Shown: piece after piece, positions 45,345 to 53,740 of the stretch
Position numbering within the stretch: position 1 is the stretch's first letter
Layout of the letters: every line of letters begins with the position of its first letter
From: Bacteroidota bacterium
Lineage (GTDB): Bacteria > Bacteroidota > Bacteroidia > Bacteroidales > Dysgonomonadaceae
Assembly: GCA_023437305.1 (NCBI GenBank)
Contig: JAEZGN010000016.1
Location: 62,001-126,000, forward strand
Length of the DNA: 64,000 nucleotides
Direction: 5' to 3'
The notes under the pieces: model-generated
Told to the model about the DNA's origin: nothing
The model's database searches: none
What the model saw: only the letters and a program-made list of their open reading frames with translations
Program-made: the position numbers and the translations under genes

Positions 45345-46315
45345 AAGAAATAGGAGGATACTTCGAACTTCAACTTCGTAAAGGGGAACATTATCATAAA
45401 GGAGCACTACAGCTAAATACTGCTCGTAACTGTCTTGAATATATACTAAGAGTAAAGAAATACAAGAAGATATATATTCCTTACTTGAACTCTGAAGTTA
45501 TCTGGGAGCCTATAAAGAAATTAGGGATAGAATCTGAATTCTATTCTGTAGATTTTCGGCTCAATCCTATTTTCGATAAAAAACTAGAAAAAGATGAAGT
45601 ATTTTTCTATTCCGATACTTATGGCATAAAGTGTTGTACAGTTTCGCAACTTGTAAAAAGGTATGGAAAACAATTGATAGTTGATAATACGCACGCCTTC
45701 TTTTCCAAACCTTACGAAGGTATCGACACGATATATTCTCCCCGTAAATTTTTTGGTCTCCCCGATGGTGCTTATCTCTATACAGATACTTTTTTGAATG
45801 AAGAATTTGAACAAGACTTTTCTATTCCGCATATGACACATTTGATGAAACGGATCGAATACGGTAATGCCAGTGCAGCCTATCAGGATTATCTTGACTA
45901 CTGCGCAAGCCTCGTCGGTCAGCCAATAAAGCGGATGTCGAATCTTGCTTCGGCATTGTTGTCTAATATAGACTACAAAAATCTGAAAGAAAGACAAATA
46001 AAGAACTTCAACTATTTGCATTCTGTTTTAGAAAAGGATAATAAGTTTGAATATGATAACTTTCCCCCAGATACCTGCCCCTTAAGTTATATGTTCTACT
46101 CGGAAGACCCGGATTTAAGAAAGAAGCTGATTGATAACAAAATATACGTATCCACATATTGGAAGGAAACGCTAGAACTTGTAGAAAAAGACTCTGCCGA
46201 ATATAAGATAGTCAATTACCTGCTTCCTCTGCCTTGCGATCATCGATATGATGAAGAGGATATGGAGAGGATAATAAATGTGATAAATAGCGAGTATTAT
46301 ACATATAAAAAGTAA
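45341..46315 (+). CDS. reduced DegT-like PLP-fold protein
   Basis: 324 residues. LNTARNCLEYIL (25-36) and KKIYIPYLNSEVIW (42-55) resemble the opening of DegT/AHBA-type enzymes. VDNTHAF (114-120) has the Asp expected to hold the PLP nitrogen and SPRKFFGLPDGAYL (133-146) offers K136 as Schiff-base lysine. It is 50 residues shorter than normal DegT proteins. It may be a PLP enzyme on a sugar or amino-acid substrate, perhaps providing the acyl group for WbqC; this is inference only. Confidence 0.6.
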   Translation: MKEIGGYFELQLRKGEHYHKGALQLNTARNCLEYILRVKKYKKIYIPYLNSEVIWEPIKKLGIESEFYSVDFRLNPIFDKKLEKDEVFFYSDTYGIKCCTVSQLVKRYGKQLIVDNTHAFFSKPYEGIDTIYSPRKFFGLPDGAYLYTDTFLNEEFEQDFSIPHMTHLMKRIEYGNASAAYQDYLDYCASLVGQPIKRMSNLASALLSNIDYKNLKERQIKNFNYLHSVLEKDNKFEYDNFPPDTCPLSYMFYSEDPDLRKKLIDNKIYVSTYWKETLELVEKDSAEYKIVNYLLPLPCDHRYDEEDMERIINVINSEYYTYKK

Positions 46316-46337
46316 CAACATAAAACCTGTTACTTTT
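46308..46337. repeat. inverted repeat at the end of the PLP-fold gene
   Basis: AAAAGTAACA (46308-46317) and TGTTACTTTT (46328-46337) form a perfect 10-bp inverted repeat with a 10-base loop, overlapping the stop codon. The right arm is the first half of the 20-bp intergenic repeat copy 2. It could act as a weak terminator or attenuator before the last two GT2 genes. Confidence 0.5.
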
Positions 46338-46347
46338 GTCACCTTTT
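46328..46347 (+). repeat. 20-bp intergenic repeat, copy 2
   Basis: TGTTACTTTTGTCACCTTTT. It matches the inverted copy at 51846-51865 in 19 of 20 positions and copy 1 at 23493 in 18 of 20. Confidence 0.65.
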
Positions 46348-46370
46348 AAGAGTTTGAACACCATTATGAA

Positions 46371-47252
46371 ATGATTAACAAAGAACAAAATATAATCGTA
46401 TCCGTCTCCATGATTACTTATAATCATGAGAAATTTATAGCGGAAGCTATAGAAGGAGTTGTAATGCAAAAAACTGACTTCCCTTTCGAATTGGTAATCG
46501 GTGAAGATCGCAGTACAGACAACACCCGTGCTATCTGCATAGAGTATCAAAAGAAATACCCCGACATTATACGATTAAGACTACCCGATACCAATCAGGG
46601 AATGATGCTCAACTGGATAAACAATATAAATAGCGGACGCGGGAAATATATCGCGTTATGTGATGGTGATGATTATTGGACTGACCCTTATAAACTTCAA
46701 AAGCAAGTGGATTTTATGGAGGCTAATCCCGACTTTGCAATGTGCTCTCATAAGGTACACACTCTGATGTGCGGACATTTGGATGAAAACATAGAGATGG
46801 AGCGGGATGTATTGACTACAACGAACATTATCCAAAAAGATTGGGGATTGCTTACTGCATCTATTCTTTTTCGTAAAGATGCACATAAAACACCGGACTG
46901 GTACTATACAGTAAAAAATGGAGATTATGCCCTTCAACTGATTGTGTCACTATCGGGTAAGATAAAATTTCTCCCTGATTATATGGCGGTATATAGACAG
47001 CATTTGGGAGGAGTGTCTTCGACGTTAAAGCCTCTGAATCAAACAGCCTGGATGGTTTATTTATTACACGAGTTTAATACATATACAAACGGTAGCTATA
47101 AGAGAACAATCATTGAGCGGATAAAAAGGATGTACAAAATACAAATATATTACGCTAAGGGCTATAGCCTGCGTAAAGCGGCCACAGTCTTATCACTTTA
47201 TCAGAAGCTTGTATTCTTAAATCCTTTCTTAATAAAATCGAGGCGGAAGTAA
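46371..47252 (+). CDS. glycosyltransferase family 2
   Basis: 293 residues. VSVSMITYNHEKFIAEAIEG, IGEDRSTDNTRAI near 44 and the metal site LCDGDDYWTDP near 98 define the GT-A core. MAVYRQHLGG near 205 is common in this subgroup. The GDDYW motif is shared with the GT2 at 42447. It is preceded by the inverted repeat and 20-bp repeat in a 55-bp gap, so its expression may differ from the genes before it. Confidence 0.88.
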   Translation: MINKEQNIIVSVSMITYNHEKFIAEAIEGVVMQKTDFPFELVIGEDRSTDNTRAICIEYQKKYPDIIRLRLPDTNQGMMLNWINNINSGRGKYIALCDGDDYWTDPYKLQKQVDFMEANPDFAMCSHKVHTLMCGHLDENIEMERDVLTTTNIIQKDWGLLTASILFRKDAHKTPDWYYTVKNGDYALQLIVSLSGKIKFLPDYMAVYRQHLGGVSSTLKPLNQTAWMVYLLHEFNTYTNGSYKRTIIERIKRMYKIQIYYAKGYSLRKAATVLSLYQKLVFLNPFLIKSRRK

Positions 47253-47255
47253 ATT

Positions 47256-48077
47256 ATGAAACTATCAATTATAACGGTTAATTTGAATGATAAAGTCGGT
47301 CTAGAAAAGACCGTCAAAAGTGTCATTTCACAGTCTTTTACCGACTATGAATTTATCATTATTGACGGTCAGTCTACAGATGGCAGTATCGATATAATAG
47401 ATCAATATAAAAGCAAGATCAGCTACTGGGTAAGTGAAAAAGATAGTGGTATTTACAATGCTATGAATAAAGGTATCCAACAAGCTAAAGGCGAATATCT
47501 ATATTTTCTTAATTCCGGCGATGCTTTACACGATGAAAACGTTCTTTATGATATATTCAATGATGCTCCCCACGAATCTTTCATTTGCGGAAATTTTTAT
47601 ATGGAAGTCGGAGGAAAGCTGGAAGCAGACACATCGTACAAAGATCGTGATTGGCGGTTTGCGATTTATGATTTGTTTGCCGGTTTTTTATGTCATCAGG
47701 CCTTCTTCATACACAGATCAAATTTCGAGAAATACGGGCTATACAGCGAAGACCTTAAAGTCATATCCGACTGGAAATTATTCTTCCAAGGAATTGCTCT
47801 AGACCATCTCCCTGTAAAATATGTAGATACATTCATTGTAGTTTACAACATGGAAGGATTCAGCACCCAAGTTGGCGGAGAGATTATATACAAAGAGAAA
47901 CTGCAAGTATGCAAAGAGCTTCTTAGCCCCTCACTCACAGAAAAACTAAAAAGGTTATATTATCTCGATCAGAATGGATTTGTAACTGACATAATGAAAT
48001 CTAAAACATGGATATACAACGGATTCCGCGTATTTGCAAAAATTGGTCGTATCCTCGGTTTTATAAAAGCTGACTAG
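47256..48077 (+). CDS. glycosyltransferase family 2 (WcaE-like)
   Basis: 273 residues. SIITVNLNDKVGLEKTVKS, IIDGQSTDGSIDII near 36, KDSGIYNAMNKGI near 61 and LNSGDALHD near 84 make it a close relative of the gene at 40737 and of the first domain at 38292. SDWKLFF lies near 166. It is the last gene of the ABC-type glycan locus and converges on the rRNA methylase gene, sharing CTAG as stop on both strands. Confidence 0.88.
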   Translation: MKLSIITVNLNDKVGLEKTVKSVISQSFTDYEFIIIDGQSTDGSIDIIDQYKSKISYWVSEKDSGIYNAMNKGIQQAKGEYLYFLNSGDALHDENVLYDIFNDAPHESFICGNFYMEVGGKLEADTSYKDRDWRFAIYDLFAGFLCHQAFFIHRSNFEKYGLYSEDLKVISDWKLFFQGIALDHLPVKYVDTFIVVYNMEGFSTQVGGEIIYKEKLQVCKELLSPSLTEKLKRLYYLDQNGFVTDIMKSKTWIYNGFRVFAKIGRILGFIKAD

Positions 48078-49441
48078 ATAACATTCACTTCAGCCTCCGG
48101 AACATTTGCTGAACGGATTCGCCATTCTTGTGGGTAAAGGTTATTAGCACGATTGCCTATATTCTTTACAAATCCCAATGGTTTATGCCTGTAGGTAATT
48201 AAGATATAACCTTTTGGCTGATCATGCAATAACAATGTCTCTTTACGTAGATAAGCTATGGCGTTTTTCCAGTCCACATCATACGTAGTGAAATTCTCAG
48301 CATTGATACATGTACTTAATGCTAAAGACTGATCGGGGATAAAATCTTTCCCTTTAACCTCTCCCAAGCAGATTCCTTCTGAAATAACATTCAGGTGCGA
48401 CTTTATCAGAGTTAAGTCATTATACAGAAGTGAAGGAAAAGCAAACCACTTATCTTTTTGAGAATAGAATGCAAACAATTCATTATCTTTTATATAATCT
48501 TTACAATCAAAAGGGATAATACTTTTTGATGTTTTCTCTTTATCCTTCCTCCTCTTTAAAGAACCTTCATCGGAGGTCTTTCTTAGTAAAGCACAGAAGA
48601 AGCCTTCACCGTTAGTCTTATGAGGAAAGAATCGGTAAGCAGGAAAACCATCTCTTAGGGAAGAGCATATCCCCCACTCTTCTTTAACGTCAATTGGTAA
48701 AACCTCTGCGCCCAGCTCTTCACAAATCCATTGTACATTCTCCTCATTTTCATCTACATTGTATGTACATGTACTATATAGTAACAAGCCTTCCGTTTTG
48801 AGAGCAAGCCATATATCTGCCAAAATACGTTGCTGCCGTTCTTTACAGAGCTTGACATTGTCTATTGACCACTCCGATGTTGCACCCTCATCTTTTCGGA
48901 ACATACCCTCACCTGAGCACGGAGCATCTACCAATATGAAATCAAAGAAGCCTTGTAGTTTTCCTATCTGCTGGGGATCATTGTTAGTCACCACCGTATT
49001 AGGATTACCCCACTTCGTTATATTCTCGGCCAATATATTCGCTCTGGTGCGAATTACCTCATTAGAAACTAAAAGGCTTCCCTCTCCCATTACATCAGCA
49101 ATCAGTGTCGATTTACCTCCGGGAGCAGCACAAAGATCAAGAATACGCACATTACCTCCGGCGACATATTGCCTGAAGGCTTGCTCTATAAACATCGATG
49201 AAGCTTCTTGTACATAGTAACATCCGGCATGAAACAACGGATCGAAAGTAAACGAAGGTCTTTGAGGCAAGTAATATCCCAATTGAGACCACGAAACTCT
49301 ATTGAGTAACAGTTTCTCGGTCTTAAGATTATTTATTCTGATGCTCGTTGGCGATTCACTATTCAAAGCTTCTACAAAAGCAGTCCACTCATCCCCTAAA
49401 AGAGATTTTGTCCGGGCAATAAAATCAACGGGTAGATTCAT
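48074..49441 (-). CDS. rsmF: RsmF-like rRNA (cytosine-C5)-methyltransferase
   Basis: 455 residues of the NOL1/NOP2/Sun family. DLCAAPGGKST near 101 (SAM site), VDAPCSGEGMFRKD near 174 and YSTCTYNVDENEENV near 222 give the two catalytic cysteines. The C-terminal region with GEVKGKDFIPDQSLAL and PLGFVKNIGNRANNLYP matches the RsmF-type RNA-binding tail. RsmF methylates C1407 of 16S rRNA in E. coli; the target here is assumed. Single gene with a TAACTTTG element just upstream. Confidence 0.92.
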   Translation of the reverse strand: MNLPVDFIARTKSLLGDEWTAFVEALNSESPTSIRINNLKTEKLLLNRVSWSQLGYYLPQRPSFTFDPLFHAGCYYVQEASSMFIEQAFRQYVAGGNVRILDLCAAPGGKSTLIADVMGEGSLLVSNEVIRTRANILAENITKWGNPNTVVTNNDPQQIGKLQGFFDFILVDAPCSGEGMFRKDEGATSEWSIDNVKLCKERQQRILADIWLALKTEGLLLYSTCTYNVDENEENVQWICEELGAEVLPIDVKEEWGICSSLRDGFPAYRFFPHKTNGEGFFCALLRKTSDEGSLKRRKDKEKTSKSIIPFDCKDYIKDNELFAFYSQKDKWFAFPSLLYNDLTLIKSHLNVISEGICLGEVKGKDFIPDQSLALSTCINAENFTTYDVDWKNAIAYLRKETLLLHDQPKGYILITYRHKPLGFVKNIGNRANNLYPQEWRIRSANVPEAEVNVI

Positions 49442-49458
49442 CCTTTATATATTTACTG

Positions 49459-49466
49459 CAAAGTTA
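49459..49466 (-). promoter_or_regulatory. candidate -7 element of rsmF
   Basis: The minus strand reads TAACTTTG, 17 bp before the rsmF ATG, matching TAnnTTTG. The leader would be very short. Confidence 0.4.
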
Positions 49467-49540
49467 GGGGAAATTATATATGATTTTTACATATCAACAG
49501 ACGAATAAAGCAAAGTATTCGTTATCAGTAATATTTTTTC

Positions 49541-49548
49541 TACTTTTG
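49541..49548 (+). promoter_or_regulatory. candidate -7 element of the GT-C gene
   Basis: TACTTTTG matches TAnnTTTG and lies 23 bp before the ATG at 49572. No clear -33 box. Confidence 0.4.
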
Positions 49549-49571
49549 TTGTTTAATAAGAATAATAAGTA

Positions 49572-51083
49572 ATGATAAAGAAAACTATAGTCAAAGATAA
49601 GAATACCCTCATTCTATTATCTCTATATTCTTTTCTACTATTATTCTTTTGCTCCAAGATGTCTCCTCTATACCCTATTAACGAGTGGTCTGACGTCAAT
49701 CTGTACTACAATATAGGCAAAGCGATTTTTAACGGAAGAACACTATATACCGAAGCTTTTGATCATAAAGGACCTCTTATCTTCTTTATATATGGCATAG
49801 GCTATGTGATTTCAAGCACCTCATTCCTTGGGATGTATCTGATAGAAGCTATTTTCTGGACAGCGATGATTTGTTGCGGATACTTGGCTGCCCGACTATA
49901 TGTAGATAAAATATATGCTTTCGCAGTAGCTCTTATATTTCCTCTATTTGTTCTGTCCCATTCTTCGGAAGGAGGCTCGGCCGAAGAGTTCATTCTTGTA
50001 TTTGAAAGTATCAGTTTATTATTATTTTTAAACTACTTCAAAAACAATAATTACACTAAGCACGCCCCTAAATTCATGTTTGTCCACGGTGTTATGAGTG
50101 CAGCAACCATACTTATAAAAATCAACCTGATTGCATTCTGGTTTTTCCCATTACTAGCCATATTGATCACTATACTAAGAAACAAAGACTATAAAAATCT
50201 AATTGCAAATATCGGTGCATACATTGCAGGCATGTTAATGCTATTTCTCCCTATTCTTATCTATTTTGTATATAACAATGCCCTGTCTGACGCATGGAAT
50301 ACATATATCGTACTGAACGGAAAATACGCACAACTAAATAGCTTTATAGAGGTTATAGAAAACCTTGGTATCAAGTTCTATCAACGTTTACGCTTCGACT
50401 CATTCGAATATCTAGTCATTCTAATTGGTGTATTTTATTTCCCAATTCGATACATTCAGAATAGTATAGGCAGACTATCCATTATACTGTCGTTCATAGC
50501 CCTGCATATTGCTATATTTATATCACCTAATTATGTATTCTACTATTCAGTGCCTTACTATATATTCTGCCTATTAGGAAGTATTGCGATACTGGACATA
50601 CTCAGTCGAATCATAAAGATACAGGCTAGATGGTACTTATACGTATTATTCTTTTTATTAGCTTTAGTAATAGGTATAAAGAGTAAGGATTTCTTTAATA
50701 TTCCAAAATCAGTATTATTGAGAGAGCAAAAGCCGGATGACTTAGCCTTTCAATTTACTGATATCATAACAAAAGAAAAGAATTCTACTCTACTTAATCT
50801 TAGTCTAGACTTAGGAAACAGCGTATTTACTGTAGCAAATATTACACCGAATGTCAAATACTTTATTTCGCCAAACCTCCCCCATTCTATCTATCCTGAA
50901 ATGAGGAATGAACAGACCAAATACATTCAAAACAAAGTAGTCAAATTCATCATATTGTCCGAGTTCTCTTTCAATTTCGATTATTTCTTTAGCTTACCGG
51001 CTTTGAATGAGAATTATGAAATAGTAGACACATATATTGAACATAAAACCAAGACCTATTACTTATATAAAATAAAAGAATAA
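49572..51083 (+). CDS. GT-C superfamily membrane glycosyltransferase (PMT/ArnT-like topology)
   Basis: 503 residues with about eleven to twelve helices in the first 380 and a soluble periplasmic tail of about 120. The first outer loop has EWSDVNLYYNIGKAI and FDHKGPLIFFIYG, the acidic and H-x-x-P patterns of GT-C enzymes that use polyprenyl-phosphate sugars. It probably adds a sugar to lipid A, glycan or protein on the periplasmic side. It is followed 7 bp later by the RsmI-family gene. The substrate is unknown. Confidence 0.75.
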   Translation: MIKKTIVKDKNTLILLSLYSFLLLFFCSKMSPLYPINEWSDVNLYYNIGKAIFNGRTLYTEAFDHKGPLIFFIYGIGYVISSTSFLGMYLIEAIFWTAMICCGYLAARLYVDKIYAFAVALIFPLFVLSHSSEGGSAEEFILVFESISLLLFLNYFKNNNYTKHAPKFMFVHGVMSAATILIKINLIAFWFFPLLAILITILRNKDYKNLIANIGAYIAGMLMLFLPILIYFVYNNALSDAWNTYIVLNGKYAQLNSFIEVIENLGIKFYQRLRFDSFEYLVILIGVFYFPIRYIQNSIGRLSIILSFIALHIAIFISPNYVFYYSVPYYIFCLLGSIAILDILSRIIKIQARWYLYVLFFLLALVIGIKSKDFFNIPKSVLLREQKPDDLAFQFTDIITKEKNSTLLNLSLDLGNSVFTVANITPNVKYFISPNLPHSIYPEMRNEQTKYIQNKVVKFIILSEFSFNFDYFFSLPALNENYEIVDTYIEHKTKTYYLYKIKE

Positions 51084-51090
51084 AAACGCC

Positions 51091-51795
51091 ATGCAAGCAT
51101 CACTATATCTTATACCCGTTACACTGGGAGAAACGTCTATCGAACAGGTATTACCTACATACAACAAAGAGATTATCCTACGAATAAAATACTTTATTGT
51201 AGAGAATATCCGCTCTGCCCGCCGCTTCTTGAAAAAGGTAGAGAGCAGCATCAATATAGATGAGCTTACCTTCTACGAATTAAATAAGCACACCAAGCCT
51301 GAAGATATAGAGAACTATCTAAACCCTATGGCAAATGGATTTCATGTAGGTATTATATCCGAAGCAGGCTGTCCGGCGATAGCCGATCCGGGAAGCGACA
51401 TCGTAGCTATTGCACAGAAAAAGAATTATAAAGTAGTACCTTTAGTAGGGCCCTCTTCCATTATTCTTTCGCTTATGGCATCGGGGTTTAACGGACAAGG
51501 ATTTGCTTTTCAGGGTTATTTGCCTATCGATGGAGCAAAACGTATCAGAAAAATCAAACAACTCGAAAACCTGATACATCACGAGCATCAGACACAAATA
51601 TTTATAGAAACACCTTATCGTAATCAGAAGCTGGTTGAAGATATTATCAAGCATTGTACGCCTTCCACAAAGCTGTGTATTGCAATGAATATCACTTGTG
51701 AAAATGAGTATATAAAAACTCTCTCCGTAAAACAGTGGGCAAAGCAATTACCTGATATGGCAAAACAACTATGTATCTTCCTTTTATATAAATAA
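51091..51795 (+). CDS. short RsmI-family SAM-dependent methyltransferase
   Basis: 234 residues of the tetrapyrrole methylase fold. LYLIPVTLGE at the start, SARRFLKK near 48, SEAGCPAIADPGSDIV near 88 and PLVGPSSIILSLMASGFNGQGFAFQGYLP near 119 (first part PLVGPSSIILSL). RsmI proteins (2'-O-methylation of C1402 in 16S rRNA) are about 280 residues with SDAGTPGISDPG. This shorter form with altered loop is common in Bacteroidota beside a true RsmI, so its target is uncertain. Confidence 0.82.
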   Translation: MQASLYLIPVTLGETSIEQVLPTYNKEIILRIKYFIVENIRSARRFLKKVESSINIDELTFYELNKHTKPEDIENYLNPMANGFHVGIISEAGCPAIADPGSDIVAIAQKKNYKVVPLVGPSSIILSLMASGFNGQGFAFQGYLPIDGAKRIRKIKQLENLIHHEHQTQIFIETPYRNQKLVEDIIKHCTPSTKLCIAMNITCENEYIKTLSVKQWAKQLPDMAKQLCIFLLYK

Positions 51796-51804
51796 GGTAA
51801 CATC

Positions 51805-51895
51805 TGTCACTTTTTCATAAAGCTGACATACAGCAAATTGCAGCCAAAAGGTGACAAAAGTGACACTTTTATATAGTTTTTTTAATGTCACTTTT
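51805..51895. repeat. cluster of TGTCACTTTT half-sites with inverted pairing
   Basis: TGTCACTTTTT at 51805-51815, AAAAGTGACA at 51856-51865 and TGTCACTTTT at 51886-51895. The second can pair perfectly with either neighbour over 10 bp, giving two exclusive hairpins. The block lies between the convergent RsmI-family and radical SAM genes and may stop transcription from both sides. Confidence 0.5.
51846..51865 (-). repeat. 20-bp intergenic repeat, copy 3 (inverted)
   Basis: Read on the minus strand this is TGTCACTTTTGTCACCTTTT, 19 of 20 identical to copy 2 at 46328. Confidence 0.65.
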
Positions 51896-51947
51896 ATTAC
51901 TGAAAAGATAATTATGTCAAAGAACAATATCTATTAATAAGATAATA

Positions 51948-53633
51948 TTATTCTTTAAAAATATAGGAAAGAAACAAGTGCTCTACACCAGTATCCTTCT
52001 GAAGAAAAACAGTCAATAAATATTCATTGTCACTATTCTCTACAATATCAATAGCGGTTTGCTTTTCTATGATTTTACGATTCAATCCGTATTTTTGTAA
52101 AAATGGTCTGTCATTTCCAATTTGATACAACAGTTGCTTTCTTTCTCTTTTTTCTATTTTATCTTCCCAAAATCCATGTGGACGTATCTTAAAGTTACAA
52201 TAATAGTCTGTTCTTAGTTCTGTAAACAAATCAATCCCTCGAGATAACAAGAAGTTGTGTAAAAACAAAAATATATCTTCTAACCGATAACCATGATGCG
52301 GAAGATTATGTAAATTATAATATTGTCCTATTTCATCAAATAGTTCGAAGTAACGATCTTTATAATATGTATCGGTCAACACCTGCATGGTACGGCTAAA
52401 CCTCCCGCTATTCCAGTATTTTTCGAGAGCATGCTCGGCATCATGTATACGTTCCAGTTCTTCGCGAGTAATATCATTATTCGATTCTATCTCGTATGGC
52501 GCTTGAATACTGTATTTGTACCCATATTTATCGGCGTTGCATCTAAGAGCTGTACCTCTCAGCATCTTCAAAAACCCTAGCTGAAGTTCTTTAGCTTTCA
52601 GGCAAAAGACATCATTAAACGACTTAACAAAGCGATCATAAGTCTCGTAAGGTAATCCGGCAATGAGGTCAAGATGCAAATCAATTTTACCTCCATCCAT
52701 CAGCTTTTGTATATTGCCTGCCAGCAATTCAAAATTTTGCTTACGCTTTACTGCAATATTCGTAGGTTCGTAGGTAGATTGGATACCAATTTCGAATCTG
52801 AAATAGTTTTGCGGTAAATTTTTATTCAAGTAATTTATTGATTCGTCAGTGAGCAGGTCTGCATATATTTCAAACTGACAACTTAAACCGGGACGATAAT
52901 TATCAATCAAAAAATCAAATACAAATCGTGTATGCTCCTTATTTAGGTTGAAGGTACGATCAAGAAACTTGATTTGTTTTGCATTACTATCGATAAAATA
53001 AGATAGATTATCTACAATATGATGCTTCGGAAAATAACGAACTCCTTTTTCGAGCGAAGACAAGCAGTATTGGCATTGATAAGGACATCCTCGAGATGTT
53101 TCGAAATATAGTAACCTGTTTTTCATACTCTCTTTATCTTCTTCCAGTTGGTATGGAGATGGTAAAGATGCAAGTTTCTCCAAATCAGCTTTAGCGACAA
53201 TCCTACTTACTGATCCTTTCCTTGACACACCGTCTATCACAGGTTCAATATTATTGCTAATAGCCTTAAGCAATTCACCTAATACAAATTCCCCTTCTCC
53301 GCTAATCAGGTAATCGACATTCCAATTTTCAACAAAATAATCAGGTTCATAAGTAACCTCGGGACCTCCTACGATTGCAATGGTTTGTGGACTTTTTTCT
53401 TTGATCAAAGCAATCAAAAGTTTCACCTTTTCCACATTCCATATATATACACTGATGCCTATTACATCGGGTTTTTGCAATAAAAGATCGTCTACAATTG
53501 TAGTCACCTCTTCTTTTATTACATATTCCTTAAACGAGATATCGAATTTATCTTTGTTGGCTACATACAACCATCGTAGAGCTAGCGAAGTATGTATATA
53601 TTTAGCATTGAGCGTGGTCAGTAATACTTTCAT
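51948..53633 (-). CDS. B12-binding radical SAM protein (DUF4080 type)
   Basis: 561 residues. The first 130 form a cobalamin-binding-type domain (LTTLNAKYIHTSLALRWL, IGISVYIWN, IVGGPEVTYEP). The radical SAM motif RGCPYQCQYC lies near 180-189, with LDRTFN near 225 and DLIAGLPYET near 310. A C-terminal DUF4080-like region follows. The HxH cobalamin signature is not seen, as is common in this group. The reaction is unknown; such proteins may modify lipids, cofactors or peptides. Single gene. Confidence 0.88.
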   Translation of the reverse strand: MKVLLTTLNAKYIHTSLALRWLYVANKDKFDISFKEYVIKEEVTTIVDDLLLQKPDVIGISVYIWNVEKVKLLIALIKEKSPQTIAIVGGPEVTYEPDYFVENWNVDYLISGEGEFVLGELLKAISNNIEPVIDGVSRKGSVSRIVAKADLEKLASLPSPYQLEEDKESMKNRLLYFETSRGCPYQCQYCLSSLEKGVRYFPKHHIVDNLSYFIDSNAKQIKFLDRTFNLNKEHTRFVFDFLIDNYRPGLSCQFEIYADLLTDESINYLNKNLPQNYFRFEIGIQSTYEPTNIAVKRKQNFELLAGNIQKLMDGGKIDLHLDLIAGLPYETYDRFVKSFNDVFCLKAKELQLGFLKMLRGTALRCNADKYGYKYSIQAPYEIESNNDITREELERIHDAEHALEKYWNSGRFSRTMQVLTDTYYKDRYFELFDEIGQYYNLHNLPHHGYRLEDIFLFLHNFLLSRGIDLFTELRTDYYCNFKIRPHGFWEDKIEKRERKQLLYQIGNDRPFLQKYGLNRKIIEKQTAIDIVENSDNEYLLTVFLQKDTGVEHLFLSYIFKE

Positions 53634-53740
53634 TATGTAAAGATACTATGATTAACTCATAATATATTTATACATTGGGGGTAACTTAGTCAATTAAGCT
53701 AAATACCGTTTCACTGATCATAAATTGAGCTGTGTGTACT

